A DNA stretch of 64,000 nucleotides, taken from assembly GCA_964422205.1 (NCBI GenBank), contig CAYRAI010000004.1, positions 9,051 to 73,050 on the forward strand. Reading direction: 5' to 3'. The DNA is from CAZNYN01 sp964422205 (GTDB lineage Bacteria; Synergistota; Synergistia; Synergistales; Synergistaceae). Positions 8,138 through 17,230 of the stretch are shown in pieces. The position numbers and the translations under genes were made by a program. Numbering within the stretch: position 1 is the first letter of the stretch; each line of letters opens with the position of its first letter. The notes below the pieces were generated by a model. The model saw only the letters and a list, made by a program, of their open reading frames with translations. It was not told where the DNA came from and made no database searches.

Positions 8138-9337
8138 CTAGCTTCGCTGAGCCTCCGCCATGCTCATGCGCGCAAACAGGAGATATAGGGGTATGGAAGC
8201 ACTCTGTGCAGCTATCGAAACTGCTATTAGGGCATAAATAGATGTATCGTAGAGCACGCCCAAAAGCCAGCTTCCAAGAAACCAGAAGAGTCCGAAGGAG
8301 AATTCAAAGATTCCGTAGCCCGCTCCTCTGCTTTGTTTCGGCACTATAACAGAGACAACTGCCTTTAGGATTGATTCCTGAGCTCCCATGCCGACTCCCC
8401 ATAGGATCATTCCGAAGATTATCATATCGGGCGAGGCAAAGCCGAAGATGAACAGTGCAAATGGTGCGGAGAGAAGTGTTGAAAGGACAAGAGCTTTTAC
8501 GCCGTGTCTGTCGTACATACAGCCGAAGAAGAGGGCAGAGAGAGCATCTGCAGCCATAGCCCCGGCATAGAGCAAAGGAAGCTGTCTGTCTGTAAATATG
8601 CCTGATTTAAAGACGTGCATTGTTATGAGAGAAAAATCTATAAAGCCAAATGCAAAAAGGCTTATCCCGATTATGTAGACTGCAAAGGAGCGATTAAAGG
8701 TGAATTTTTCTTCTTTCTTTGACTCCGGTTCGAATAGTTCTGGGTTGGGAAAGCGTCGCTTTGCATAAAGCAGGAAGAACATTGTGAGAAACGCAGGTAC
8801 GAGCAGCACGGCAAAACATGCGGAGTAGACTTCGCAGCCGCTTCCTCCCTTAAAAAGCATGACAAGATAGAGGATCAGAGGCCCTATAAACGCGCCTATC
8901 TGATCTAAGGCTTCTTGGACGGCAAAACTTTTTCCCGCTCCCTCCCTTGATGCGGCAAAGGAGAGTATCGTGCTCTTTGCAGGTTTTTTTATGGCTTTGC
9001 CCATTTTTTCCAAAATGAGCAGGAAACAGGCAAGTATCCAGCCGTCCTCGCTGACAAGAGCCAAGGCGGGAACGGCAAAAACGTCTATTGCATAGCCGAT
9101 AATGGTCATTGTCCAATATTTTTTTGTCTTGTCCGTCAGTTTGCCGAACACCCAGCGCAGGGAGTAGCCGACGAGCTCTCCCAGCCCGGATACAAACCCT
9201 ATTACCGAGGCGGAAGCTCCAAGGAATGAGAGGTATGCTCCCCTTATGGATGCTGCTCCTTCGTGAGTCATGTCCGAAAAGAGGCTCACGATTCCCAGAA
9301 GCAGTATAAAAGTCATGGCAGGTGTAATCTTTTTCAT
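8138..9337 (-). CDS. Major facilitator superfamily transporter
   Basis: A 399-residue polytopic inner-membrane protein with about 12 predicted helices and MFS-like loops, for example RWVFGKLTDKTKKYW between helices 2 and 3 (the usual MFS signature position) and GCMYDRHG in the second half. The start is the ATG at 9337, 7 bases after GGAGAG; an upstream in-frame ATG at 9367 lacks such a site. The substrate is not evident; the half-related sequence resembles efflux-type MFS proteins. The Fur-family gene follows on the same strand but has its own promoter. Confidence 0.8.
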   Translation of the reverse strand: MKKITPAMTFILLLGIVSLFSDMTHEGAASIRGAYLSFLGASASVIGFVSGLGELVGYSLRWVFGKLTDKTKKYWTMTIIGYAIDVFAVPALALVSEDGWILACFLLILEKMGKAIKKPAKSTILSFAASREGAGKSFAVQEALDQIGAFIGPLILYLVMLFKGGSGCEVYSACFAVLLVPAFLTMFFLLYAKRRFPNPELFEPESKKEEKFTFNRSFAVYIIGISLFAFGFIDFSLITMHVFKSGIFTDRQLPLLYAGAMAADALSALFFGCMYDRHGVKALVLSTLLSAPFALFIFGFASPDMIIFGMILWGVGMGAQESILKAVVSVIVPKQSRGAGYGIFEFSFGLFWFLGSWLLGVLYDTSIYALIAVSIAAQSASIPLYLLFARMSMAEAQRS

Positions 9338-9579
9338 ATTTTCTCTCCGTATCTCATATCTTTTCATTGCGTTTATAATTTTAGTTCAACATAGAGCAAA
9401 AACAATATTTTGATAAGTAAAGTTTTAGAAATTTATAAAATTAGGAGAAAAAAAATATCATTTCTGCTGTTTATTGAAAGAAGCACTGTGTACGTTACGT
9501 TGATAGACTGTTTTTACTTTCTGCATTGGATATTAAACTGACATCCGAAGAATATCGCTCAAAAATATAGTATCGGTGG

Positions 9580-9608
9580 TTGACATTCACAGAACAAAGC
9601 CGTATTAT
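9580..9608 (+). promoter_or_regulatory. Promoter of the ilv leader and operon
   Basis: TTGACA (9580-9585), 17-base spacer, TATTAT (9603-9608). Near-consensus sigma-70 promoter about 60 bp upstream of the leader peptide start. Confidence 0.75.
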
Positions 9609-9669
9609 GTCCTCCAATATCTTGTCTGCAAAGACATATAGAAGTATCGCCATGGAAGGTGGGACTGTA

Positions 9670-9762
9670 ATGTACGAAAGCTTAATATCATCTTTAACAA
9701 GCCTTGTTCTCGTCGTAGTCGTTATTATTAGCAGCGGGTCCCCCGAAGTGGCCGGTGCTTAA
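9670..9762 (+). CDS. Branched-chain amino acid leader peptide (30 aa)
   Basis: A 30-codon ORF preceded by AAGGTGGG at 8 bases. The centre reads SLVLVVVVII: nine consecutive Leu, Val or Ile codons, the classic control region of ilv leader peptides. When charged tRNA for these residues is short, the ribosome stalls here and the downstream RNA folds into the antiterminator. The stop codon falls inside the first short hairpin (9753-9768), as expected for a pause structure. No enzymatic role. Confidence 0.85.
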   Translation: MYESLISSLTSLVLVVVVIISSGSPEVAGA

Positions 9763-9816
9763 TCACCGTGTAGCTTTCGGACCGGGACCCGCTGAGGGTT
9801 CCGGTTCTTTTTTTTT
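9733..9816 (+). promoter_or_regulatory. Transcription attenuator of the ilv operon (antiterminator and terminator)
   Basis: Two exclusive structures share 9784-9790. Antiterminator: AGCGGGTCCC (9733-9742) pairs with GGGACCCGCT (9784-9793), extended by CCGAAG with CTTTCGG. Terminator: ACCGGGACCC (9781-9790) pairs with GGGTTCCGGT (9796-9805), loop GCTGA, followed by nine T (9808-9816). A small hairpin CGGTG/CACCG (9753-9768) around the leader stop codon can serve as the pause signal. Confidence 0.85.
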
Positions 9817-9838
9817 CTAATGAGGAGGATGTCATGAA

Positions 9839-10345
9839 ATGAGGAGCACTTTCAGTATTCTGTCGGAAGATAACCCCGGAGTCCTTATGAGGATAGCGGG
9901 ACTTATCTACCGCCGCGGCTACAATATCGAAAGCCTGAGCGTCGGCAGGACGAGCACCCCCGGAATCTCGCGCTTCACTATCGTAATAGAGGGAGAGGAG
10001 AGCGTCTGCGAACAGATACGCAAACAGCTTTCAAAGCTGATAGAGGTTGTGGATGTTCGCAATCTTACAAAAGAAGGGCCATTTGTGGAACGGTGGCTCT
10101 CACTCGTCAAGGTCAAAGCTCCGCTTGAAATGCGTCCACATGTGCTCCAGACGGCCGAGATATTCAGATGCAGAGTCGTAGACCTGGGAGCCGAGGCTAT
10201 AACCATGGAAGTTACGGGAGACAGAGGAAAGCTTCAGGCGTGCCTTGAGGCCTTCAAACCTTACGGAATACTTGAGACAGTGGGCTCGGGGCAGGTAGCA
10301 TTGGCGCGTTCCGGCTTCCTTCCCGAAAATTCCGAGGAGCAGTAA
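9839..10345 (+). CDS. ilvN: Acetolactate synthase small (regulatory) subunit
   Basis: Regulatory subunit that binds valine and activates the catalytic subunit IlvB in the first common step of valine, leucine and isoleucine synthesis. 168 residues: an N-terminal ACT domain (STFSILSEDNPGVLMRIAGL, then GYNIESLSVG) and a C-terminal small-subunit domain ending in GILETVGSG. Size and order are normal for the long bacterial form. GAGGAGGA lies 9 bases before the ATG; an ATG-AAA-TGA minicistron overlaps just upstream. It is the first structural gene behind the attenuator, and unusually is not next to ilvB, which is three genes downstream. Confidence 0.93.
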   Translation: MRSTFSILSEDNPGVLMRIAGLIYRRGYNIESLSVGRTSTPGISRFTIVIEGEESVCEQIRKQLSKLIEVVDVRNLTKEGPFVERWLSLVKVKAPLEMRPHVLQTAEIFRCRVVDLGAEAITMEVTGDRGKLQACLEAFKPYGILETVGSGQVALARSGFLPENSEEQ

Positions 10346-10432
10346 ATTTTTTTTGTTATGACTAGGCCCAATAAGAGCCCCGTACATAAATATATTTTAT
10401 AAGTCCAAAGCAGGACAGAAGGAGTGTTTTTT

Positions 10433-11443
10433 ATGGCACATGTATATTACGACCGTGATGCAGATCTCAATCTTCTTTCGGGAAAGACAATAGCTATATT
10501 CGGCTACGGCAGCCAGGGACATGCTCACGCTCAGAATCTCAAGGACAGCGGAGCCAATGTTATCATCGGTCTCCACGAGGGAAGCAAGTCAAAGGAAAAG
10601 GCCGAGAAGGACGGATTTGAAGTCTACACTGTCGCAGAAGCCACAAAGAGAGCTGATGTCGTTATGTTCCTCATCCCCGACCACCTCCAGGCTTCGACAT
10701 ACAAAAATGACGTTCTCCCCAACCTCAAGGCCGATGCAAAGCTCGCATTCGCCCACGGCTTCGCAATCCACTTCGGACAGATAACACCGGAAGCAAACCA
10801 TGACGTCTTCATGGTCGCACCCAAGGGCCCCGGCCACATGGTTCGCCACATGTACAAAGAGGGCAAGGGCGTTCCCTGCCTTATCGCTATCTACCAGGAC
10901 GCAAGCGGCAAAGCCAAGGATTTCTCCCTTGCATACGCGTCAGCCATAGGCGGAGGCAGAGCGGGCATTATAGAGACCTCCTTCCGTGAAGAGACGGAGA
11001 CAGACCTCTTCGGAGAGCAGGCTGTCCTTTGCGGCGGTATCAGCCAGCTTATGCAGGACGGCTTCCAGACACTCGTGGACGCAGGCTATCAGCCCGAGAT
11101 GGCTTACTTTGAGTGCATCAACGAAATGAAGCTCATAGTCGACATGATATTTGAGGGCGGACTCTCATGGATGCGCTACTCAATCAGCGACACAGCCAAA
11201 TACGGCGACATGACAGCAGGCCCCAGAGTCATCGGAGACGAATCACGCAAGGCCATGAAGCAGCTCCTTCTTGAGATACAGGACGGAACTTTCGCGCGCG
11301 ATTGGATACTTGAGAACCAGACAGGACGCCCCCGCATGAAGAAGTGGGCAAAGGCCGCTCAGGAAGCCCCCTGCGAAGCTGTAGGAAAAGAGCTCCGCAA
11401 AATGATGCCTTGGATGGAACAGAAAGAAGTTCCCAAGTTTTAG
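10433..11443 (+). CDS. ilvC: Ketol-acid reductoisomerase (class I)
   Basis: Converts acetolactate or acetohydroxybutyrate to the dihydroxy acids by Mg-dependent alkyl migration and NAD(P)H reduction. The 336-residue protein shows the Rossmann motif GYGSQGHAHAQNL, the cofactor loop GLHEGSKSKEKA and the C-terminal knotted domain with FREETETDLFGEQ metal-binding acidic residues. Length fits class I. ATG at 10433 is chosen because GGAG sits 8 bases upstream and MAHVYYDRDADL is the usual beginning; a GTG at 10424 overlaps the ribosome binding site. Second gene of the ilv operon. Confidence 0.95.
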   Translation: MAHVYYDRDADLNLLSGKTIAIFGYGSQGHAHAQNLKDSGANVIIGLHEGSKSKEKAEKDGFEVYTVAEATKRADVVMFLIPDHLQASTYKNDVLPNLKADAKLAFAHGFAIHFGQITPEANHDVFMVAPKGPGHMVRHMYKEGKGVPCLIAIYQDASGKAKDFSLAYASAIGGGRAGIIETSFREETETDLFGEQAVLCGGISQLMQDGFQTLVDAGYQPEMAYFECINEMKLIVDMIFEGGLSWMRYSISDTAKYGDMTAGPRVIGDESRKAMKQLLLEIQDGTFARDWILENQTGRPRMKKWAKAAQEAPCEAVGKELRKMMPWMEQKEVPKF

Positions 11444-11465
11444 TTTTGTAGATTAAATATCGGCT

Positions 11466-11495
11466 CTTCGGCGAATTCCGTAAGATTCGCCGAAG
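11466..11495 (+). other. Intercistronic hairpin between ilvC and leuA
   Basis: CTTCGGCGAAT pairs with ATTCGCCGAAG (11 bp, 8-base loop). There is no T run, so it is more likely an mRNA stability or processing element than a terminator. Confidence 0.5.
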
Positions 11496-11533
11496 GGCAA
11501 ATTCTTTCCCGTGATATGCAAAGGAGAACTGTA

Positions 11534-13069
11534 ATGACCGAACATGTGCGGATTTTTGACACAACTCTGAGAGACGGAGAACAGGCTGCTAAGATTAATC
11601 TCAGCAAAGATGAAAAGCTCAGGATAGCAAGGCAGCTTGCAAGGCTTGGGGCAGACATTATAGAGGCGGGATTTCCCGCGGGCTCGATAAGCGACTTTGA
11701 GTCCGTAAAGGCGATATCCAAAGAGATAGAAGGCCCTGTCATTGCGGCTCTTGCCCGCACATGCGAGGAAGACATTACAAAAGCCGCCCTTGCTCTTAAG
11801 GATGCGGCGCGCCCGCGCATACACACATACATAGCGACAAGTCCCATACACATGGAGTACAAGCTCAAGATGGACAAGGAAAAAGTCCTCTCCGAAGTCA
11901 GAAATGCAGTTACTCTGGCAAGGACATTTGTCGAGGATGTTGAGTTCTCGGCGGAAGACGCCAGCCGCTCCGATGCGGATTTCCTTGTCGAGGTTTTTAA
12001 GACAGCAATAGAGTGCGGTGCTTCGACGGTAAATGTGCCGGATACAGTCGGCTATGCTCAGCCGGAGGAGTTTTTTAAATTTCTGAAAGATATAATGGAA
12101 CGCACAAACGCCCCTTCACACGTCCTATGGTCGGTTCACTGCCACAACGACCTTGGTCTTGCCGTGGCAAATTCCCTTGCAGCGGTGAGAGCGGGAGTAA
12201 GGCAGGTCGAGTGCACGATAAACGGACTCGGAGAACGGGCCGGGAACGCAGCAATGGAAGAAATTGTCATGGCGATAAACACGAGAGCCGACTACTACAA
12301 TCTTCATACAAAGATAGAGACTTCAAGGTTCTACAGTACAAGCAAGCTTGTATCTCAGGCCACGGGAGTTATTGTCCAGCCCAATAAAGCGATAGTTGGC
12401 AAAAATGCTTTCACTCACGAAGCGGCAATACACATGCGCGGAATGCTCTGCAACAGGGCTACATACGAGATAATGACGCCCGAAACGGTGGGAACGCCGC
12501 TTGCGGAACGGACATTGGGCAAGCACTCGGGCAGACACATGTTCAAAGAGAAAACGGAGGACATGGGGTATCAGCTTTCGGCAGCTGAGACAGACTACGC
12601 CTTCACATGCTTCAAAGAGCTCTGTGAAAAGAAAAAAGATGTCTCCGACGGAGATATAGAGGCTATGATACTGGATAAAGTGCTCTCATACACGCCTGAA
12701 AAAATGTATGAGCTTAAAGATTTTGCTGTTCAAATAGGCACAGGCTGCAAACCGACGGCAAGCGTCACTCTCTTTGTAAACGGAAATGACTTTACGGAAG
12801 CCGCTGTCGGCAACGGCCCTGTTGATGCCGTCTATAACGCGATAAAGAAAATTTTGGGTATCTCCCCTCAGCTCAAGGGCTTTAGGATCGGAGCTACGAG
12901 CGAACGCTCGGATGCTCAGGCTGAGACAAGAATAATCCTTCACCATAAAGAGATTCAGGCGCAGGGACGCGGAACAAGCACGGATATTGTCGAATCTTCC
13001 GTGCGGGCTTACGTTGACGCAATCAACAGGCTGTACACCGCCGCCGCTGCAAAAGACATTAAGCTTTAA
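11534..13069 (+). CDS. leuA: 2-isopropylmalate synthase
   Basis: Condenses acetyl-CoA with 2-oxoisovalerate, the first step specific to leucine. 511 residues: an HMGL-like TIM barrel with the catalytic start IFDTTLRDGEQ, the metal ligand motif SVHCHNDLGLAVANSLAA and GLGERAGN, a linker (LGKHSGRHMFKE) and a C-terminal LeuA allosteric domain (~380-511) where leucine feedback would act. ATG at 11534 has AAGGAG at 8 bases; the upstream ATG at 11516 does not. Homologous re-citrate synthase or homocitrate synthase are unlikely given the length and the ilv operon context. leuBCD are not in the window. Confidence 0.9.
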   Translation: MTEHVRIFDTTLRDGEQAAKINLSKDEKLRIARQLARLGADIIEAGFPAGSISDFESVKAISKEIEGPVIAALARTCEEDITKAALALKDAARPRIHTYIATSPIHMEYKLKMDKEKVLSEVRNAVTLARTFVEDVEFSAEDASRSDADFLVEVFKTAIECGASTVNVPDTVGYAQPEEFFKFLKDIMERTNAPSHVLWSVHCHNDLGLAVANSLAAVRAGVRQVECTINGLGERAGNAAMEEIVMAINTRADYYNLHTKIETSRFYSTSKLVSQATGVIVQPNKAIVGKNAFTHEAAIHMRGMLCNRATYEIMTPETVGTPLAERTLGKHSGRHMFKEKTEDMGYQLSAAETDYAFTCFKELCEKKKDVSDGDIEAMILDKVLSYTPEKMYELKDFAVQIGTGCKPTASVTLFVNGNDFTEAAVGNGPVDAVYNAIKKILGISPQLKGFRIGATSERSDAQAETRIILHHKEIQAQGRGTSTDIVESSVRAYVDAINRLYTAAAAKDIKL

Positions 13070-13103
13070 CAACTTGAAGAGAAAATAAGGAGCTGAAATC
13101 AGG

Positions 13104-14783
13104 ATGGCAAGTATGAACGGAGCCGAGATGGTTGTAAAGTCCCTGGAAGCGGAAGGCGTAAAAACAATGTTCGGCCTTCCCGGAGGAACAGTAATTCATC
13201 TCTATGACGCAATATATGACTCGAAGATAAATCACATTCTAATGCGCCACGAACAGGCTGCGGCACATGCGGCTGACGGTTATGCGAGAGCGTCGGGACG
13301 TCCCGGCGTCTGCATAGCCACATCTGGCCCCGGAGCAACAAACCTGGTAACGGGCATAGCTACTGCCAACTTGGACTCAGTTCCGCTTGTGGCAATAACG
13401 GGACAGGTCGCCACGGGAGTTATAGGCACGGACGCTTTTCAGGAAGCGGACATAGTGGGAGCAACTCTTCCTCTGGTCAAGCACAGTATGCAGGTGCGCT
13501 CTCCCGAACAGATTCCCACCGCCATTAAAAAGGCATTTCACATAGCTTCTACTGGACGCCCCGGCCCCGTACTCGTTGACGTTCCTGCAGACGTGCAGAA
13601 GGGAATCGGAACTTTCAGCTATCCCGAAAAAGTTGACTTCCCCGGCTATCATCCTGAATCTGTTCTTGAGATAGAAAGTCTGGACGAAGCCGCAGCAATG
13701 CTTGAACAGGCTCACAGACCCGTCATATTCGCAGGGGGCGGAGTCATAAGCTCAGGAGCGTCGGAGAAACTCACGGACTTTGCGGAGAGGCTGGAGATAC
13801 CTGTAACAACAACCCTCCTCGGCAAGGGAGCATTCCCCGAGTCGCACCCTCTGGGGCTCTCACTCGGCATGGCGGGAATGCACGGACACCCTGCGGCAAA
13901 CAGAGCCCTCATGTCAGCCGATGTCATACTGACCATAGGCTCGCGTTTCAGCGACAGAACTACGGGCAAAAGAGACAGATTCGCGCCCGAAGCCAAGATA
14001 ATTCACATCGACTTAGACCCTGCCGAGATAGACAAGACTATAGGCTCTGATGTCTGGCTTGTGGGAGACGCTCTTTTCATAATCGACCTTCTTGACAAAG
14101 CGGTTAAGAAAAAGCAGGACAGAAGCGCATGGATTGACCGCCTTGCCGAAATCCGCAGAGACGAACCTATGCCCCATGTAAAATTTGACGGAAAGATAGC
14201 TCCTTGGCAGGTGCTTGAGGCTCTGAGAGAAATCACAGGAGGCAATGCCGTTGTCACTACGGAAGTGGGACAGAACCAGATGTGGGCGGCTCAGCACTAT
14301 AAAACGGAGCATCCGAGAAGATTCCTATCATCCGGCGGGCTCGGCACAATGGGCTTCGGCTTTCCTGCCGCGATAGGAGCTGCATATGCCTGTCCCAATC
14401 AGCATATATGCTGCGTGGCTGGAGACGGAAGCCTTATGATGAACATACAGGAGCTGGACACATGCGCCCGCTACAACATACCGGTCAAGATAATACTGCT
14501 GAACAACTCCTGCCTCGGCAACGTAAGGCAGTGGCAGGAGATATTCTACAACGCCCGCTACTCGAACACCATATACAACAAAGTTCCCGACTTCCTTAAA
14601 ATAGCAGAGGGAATGGGAGTACAGGGTTACTCTGCCAATAAGCCGGAAGATATACACAAAACTTTGGAAAAGGCTCTGGAACAGCCGGGGGCAGCTCTTA
14701 TCGACTTCCGAATCCCGCAGGAGGCAATGGTCATGCCTATGGTAATGCCCGGAGACGCAATAGACAAAATGCATTTTAACTAA
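13104..14783 (+). CDS. ilvB: Acetolactate synthase large (catalytic) subunit
   Basis: ThDP-dependent enzyme that decarboxylates pyruvate and condenses it with pyruvate or 2-oxobutyrate. 559 residues in three domains: ThDP-binding PYR domain with the activating glutamate in MRHEQAAAHAADGYARASG, central FAD-binding domain, and C-terminal PP domain with the GDGSLMMNIQEL ... NN signature. All key motifs are intact. Distance to leuA is 34 bp. Its regulatory partner ilvN is at the head of the same operon. A modest terminator follows, before ilvD. Confidence 0.95.
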   Translation: MASMNGAEMVVKSLEAEGVKTMFGLPGGTVIHLYDAIYDSKINHILMRHEQAAAHAADGYARASGRPGVCIATSGPGATNLVTGIATANLDSVPLVAITGQVATGVIGTDAFQEADIVGATLPLVKHSMQVRSPEQIPTAIKKAFHIASTGRPGPVLVDVPADVQKGIGTFSYPEKVDFPGYHPESVLEIESLDEAAAMLEQAHRPVIFAGGGVISSGASEKLTDFAERLEIPVTTTLLGKGAFPESHPLGLSLGMAGMHGHPAANRALMSADVILTIGSRFSDRTTGKRDRFAPEAKIIHIDLDPAEIDKTIGSDVWLVGDALFIIDLLDKAVKKKQDRSAWIDRLAEIRRDEPMPHVKFDGKIAPWQVLEALREITGGNAVVTTEVGQNQMWAAQHYKTEHPRRFLSSGGLGTMGFGFPAAIGAAYACPNQHICCVAGDGSLMMNIQELDTCARYNIPVKIILLNNSCLGNVRQWQEIFYNARYSNTIYNKVPDFLKIAEGMGVQGYSANKPEDIHKTLEKALEQPGAALIDFRIPQEAMVMPMVMPGDAIDKMHFN

Positions 14784-14787
14784 ATGG

Positions 14788-14815
14788 AACGGGCTTGCAA
14801 AAAAGCCCGTTTTTA
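14788..14815 (+). terminator. Intrinsic terminator between ilvB and ilvD
   Basis: AACGGGCTT (14788-14796) pairs with AAGCCCGTT (14803-14811), six-base loop, then three more T. A TATAAT at 14832-14837 without a good -35 may allow separate initiation at ilvD. Confidence 0.65.
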
Positions 14816-14870
14816 ACTTGAAATCTTGTATTATAATTTATTTAATCTATGTGACAGGAGTGAAATCTTT

Positions 14871-16535
14871 ATGAACAGCGACAAGGCGAAAAAAGGATTC
14901 GAAAGAAGCCCGCACCGCTCTCTCTTAAAAGCGGCAGGCTATACAGACTGGGAAATAGACCGTCCGTGGATAGGAGTGGCAAACTCCTACAATGCGATAA
15001 TTCCGGGACACGTTCATCTGCGCACAATCGTTGACGCGGTAAAGGCAGGCATATATGCGGCGGGAGGGCTTCCCATAGAATTTCCCGTCATCGGCGTATG
15101 CGACGGGATAGCAATGAACCATGAGGGAATGAAATTCTCGCTTCCAAGCCGTGAGCTCATCATGGATTCGGTTGAAATAATGGCGCGCGGGCACGCCTTT
15201 GACGGACTCGTACTCGTGCCTAACTGCGACAAAATAATTCCGGGAATGGCTATGGCGGCTGCGAAGCTCAACCTGCCGTCGGTAGTTATTTCGGGAGGGC
15301 CTATGATGGCGGGAGCTCACAAGGGCAAAGTCCTCGACCTCAACAGCGTTTTTGAGGGAGTCGGCAAAAGAGCGGCAGGGCTGATAGACGATGCCGCTCT
15401 GCACGACATAGAGGACAACGCCTGCCCCGGCTGCGGCTCATGCTCGGGAATGTTTACGGCAAACACAATGAACTGCATGATGGAGGCTCTTGGTTTGGGA
15501 CTTCCCGGCAACGGCACTGTTCCCGCTGTTCATGCCGGACGAGTGCGCCTTGCTAAAGAGGCGGGACGCGCCGTTATGACTCTTGTCGAAAAAAATATCC
15601 GTCCCAGAGACATACTTACAAAGGAAGCCTTCGACAACGCGGTTGCAGTGGACTTGGCCCTCGGAGGATCGACAAACACATCACTGCACCTTCCGGCTAT
15701 AGCGTGGGCAGCCGGGCTTAAACTCTCCCTTGACGCATTTAACGAGATAGGAGCTAAAGTGCCCCACCTCTGCTCAATGAGCCCGGGCGGAGCTCACCAC
15801 ATAGAAGACCTCTGGCAGGCGGGAGGAGTGCAGGCTCTGATGGCACAGCTCCTAGAAGCGGGACTTATATGCGGAGAGTGCATCACTGTAACGGGACATA
15901 CTGCCAAAGAAAACCTAAAGAATGCTATGCCTGCAGACAGCAGTGTCATACGTCCTCTTGACAATCCCTATCACAAAGAGGGCGGGCTGGCCTTCATCAA
16001 AGGCACTCTTGCTCCGCTCGGAGCAATAGTCAAACAGGCGGCGGTTGCCCCGGAAATGCTCGTACACGAAGGCCCTGCAAGGGTTTATGAGTGCGAGGAA
16101 GACGCAAGCCGCGCCATACTTAACAACGAGATAAACGACGGTGACGTTGTGGTTATACGCAACGAAGGGCCTAAGGGCGGCCCCGGCATGAGAGAGATGC
16201 TCACCCCCACTTCTGCGATAATGGGGCAGGGCAAGGGCGGCACTGTGGCTCTCATAACGGACGGACGCTTCTCGGGAGCCACAAGAGGAGCAGCGATAGG
16301 CCACGTATCGCCGGAAGCTGTCTCGGGAGGCCCGATAGGCCTTATAGAAGAAGGCGACATAATCAGCATCAACATACCTGAAAAGAGGCTCGACCTCAAA
16401 GTGAGCGAAGAAGTACTTGCAATGCGACGCAAAAACTTTACTCCGAAACCTCAAAAAGTGCAGAGCGCGTTCCTGAACCGCTACAGAGCATTTGCGACGT
16501 CTGGAGTGGAGGGCGCTGTACTGAGAGACGAATAG
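14871..16535 (+). CDS. ilvD: Dihydroxy-acid dehydratase
   Basis: Iron-sulfur enzyme that dehydrates the dihydroxy acids to 2-oxoisovalerate and 2-oxo-3-methylvalerate, third step of valine and isoleucine synthesis. 554 residues, normal length. Cluster cysteines are seen in VPNCDKIIPGMAMA and ACPGCGSCSGMFTANTMNC; the C-terminal GRFSGATRGAAIGHVSPEA motif is complete. ATG at 14871 is preceded by AGGAG; the reading frame extends 15 codons further up without a ribosome binding site. It is separated from ilvB by a terminator, so its level may be uncoupled from the attenuated operon. Confidence 0.95.
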   Translation: MNSDKAKKGFERSPHRSLLKAAGYTDWEIDRPWIGVANSYNAIIPGHVHLRTIVDAVKAGIYAAGGLPIEFPVIGVCDGIAMNHEGMKFSLPSRELIMDSVEIMARGHAFDGLVLVPNCDKIIPGMAMAAAKLNLPSVVISGGPMMAGAHKGKVLDLNSVFEGVGKRAAGLIDDAALHDIEDNACPGCGSCSGMFTANTMNCMMEALGLGLPGNGTVPAVHAGRVRLAKEAGRAVMTLVEKNIRPRDILTKEAFDNAVAVDLALGGSTNTSLHLPAIAWAAGLKLSLDAFNEIGAKVPHLCSMSPGGAHHIEDLWQAGGVQALMAQLLEAGLICGECITVTGHTAKENLKNAMPADSSVIRPLDNPYHKEGGLAFIKGTLAPLGAIVKQAAVAPEMLVHEGPARVYECEEDASRAILNNEINDGDVVVIRNEGPKGGPGMREMLTPTSAIMGQGKGGTVALITDGRFSGATRGAAIGHVSPEAVSGGPIGLIEEGDIISINIPEKRLDLKVSEEVLAMRRKNFTPKPQKVQSAFLNRYRAFATSGVEGAVLRDE

Positions 16536-16540
16536 AAAAT

Positions 16541-16576
16541 AAAAGACTGGAGCGGCTTCTGCCGCTCCAGTCTTTT
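16541..16576 (+). terminator. Intrinsic terminator after ilvD (shared with uspA)
   Basis: Perfect 16-bp stem (16541-16556 with 16561-16576), TTCT loop, T-rich on one side and A-rich on the other, so it works for both convergent genes. Confidence 0.85.
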
Positions 16577-16603
16577 ATAATGCTTTATCTCAGCCAAAAG
16601 CCT

Positions 16604-17074
16604 CTATTCCGCGTCCGGAGCTCTGTAAATCAGAACTGAACAGGGAGCGTAGCGCACTAGCTTCGTGGCTGTGCTTCCGACAAGAATTCTGTCGATTGTG
16701 CTGTAGCTCTTGTACCCTGCTATTATCATGTCAAACTTGTTAGTCTTTGCATATTTTAATATCTCTTCGCCGGGATCTCCGACAGCGACAAACTTCTCTG
16801 TCTTAATAAGCTCCGGTTTGCCGTGCTTGGCGTAGACATTGCCGATAATCTCGTCCAGACGCTTTGCGGCGGCTGCTTCAATCTTCTTCTGCTCTCCGGC
16901 ATCGTCCAAAGTTGCATAAGCTCCGCAGCCGGCATAGCCTACCAGCATAAGAGTGGCTCTTGGAGCGCAATGGAAAAAGACAGCATCCATACCGCCTTTC
17001 TGCGCCATCATATAACCATGTTCGGCAACGGCTATTCCTACGGGACTAAAGTCAACCGCAATCAACAATTTCAT
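16604..17074 (-). CDS. Universal stress protein, UspA family
   Basis: Small cytoplasmic alpha/beta protein (156 residues) of the Usp fold: begins MKLLIAVDFSP, with the C-terminal nucleotide-loop region IIAGYKSYSTIDRILVGSTATKLV and ending CSVLIYR. In ATP-binding members the loop reads G-x2-G-x9-G-S/T; here the second glycine is a serine (GYKS), so ATP binding is uncertain. ATG at 17074 has AAGGGG 8 bases upstream; a GTG at 17083 overlaps that site. The role is inferred from the family only. Confidence 0.85.
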   Translation of the reverse strand: MKLLIAVDFSPVGIAVAEHGYMMAQKGGMDAVFFHCAPRATLMLVGYAGCGAYATLDDAGEQKKIEAAAAKRLDEIIGNVYAKHGKPELIKTEKFVAVGDPGEEILKYAKTNKFDMIIAGYKSYSTIDRILVGSTATKLVRYAPCSVLIYRAPDAE

Positions 17075-17230
17075 ATCGCTCACCCCTTAGTTTAATATAT
17101 GTCCTCTGTAAAAGTATTGTCTCACCATGAGAGCAATTCATCAAGTTAAAATCGCTCAGATATGAAGAGCTTCCTAAACAATGAAATCATGCCTTGGAGC
17201 AAATATGGCGAGTCATTTTTTACGAAGATG

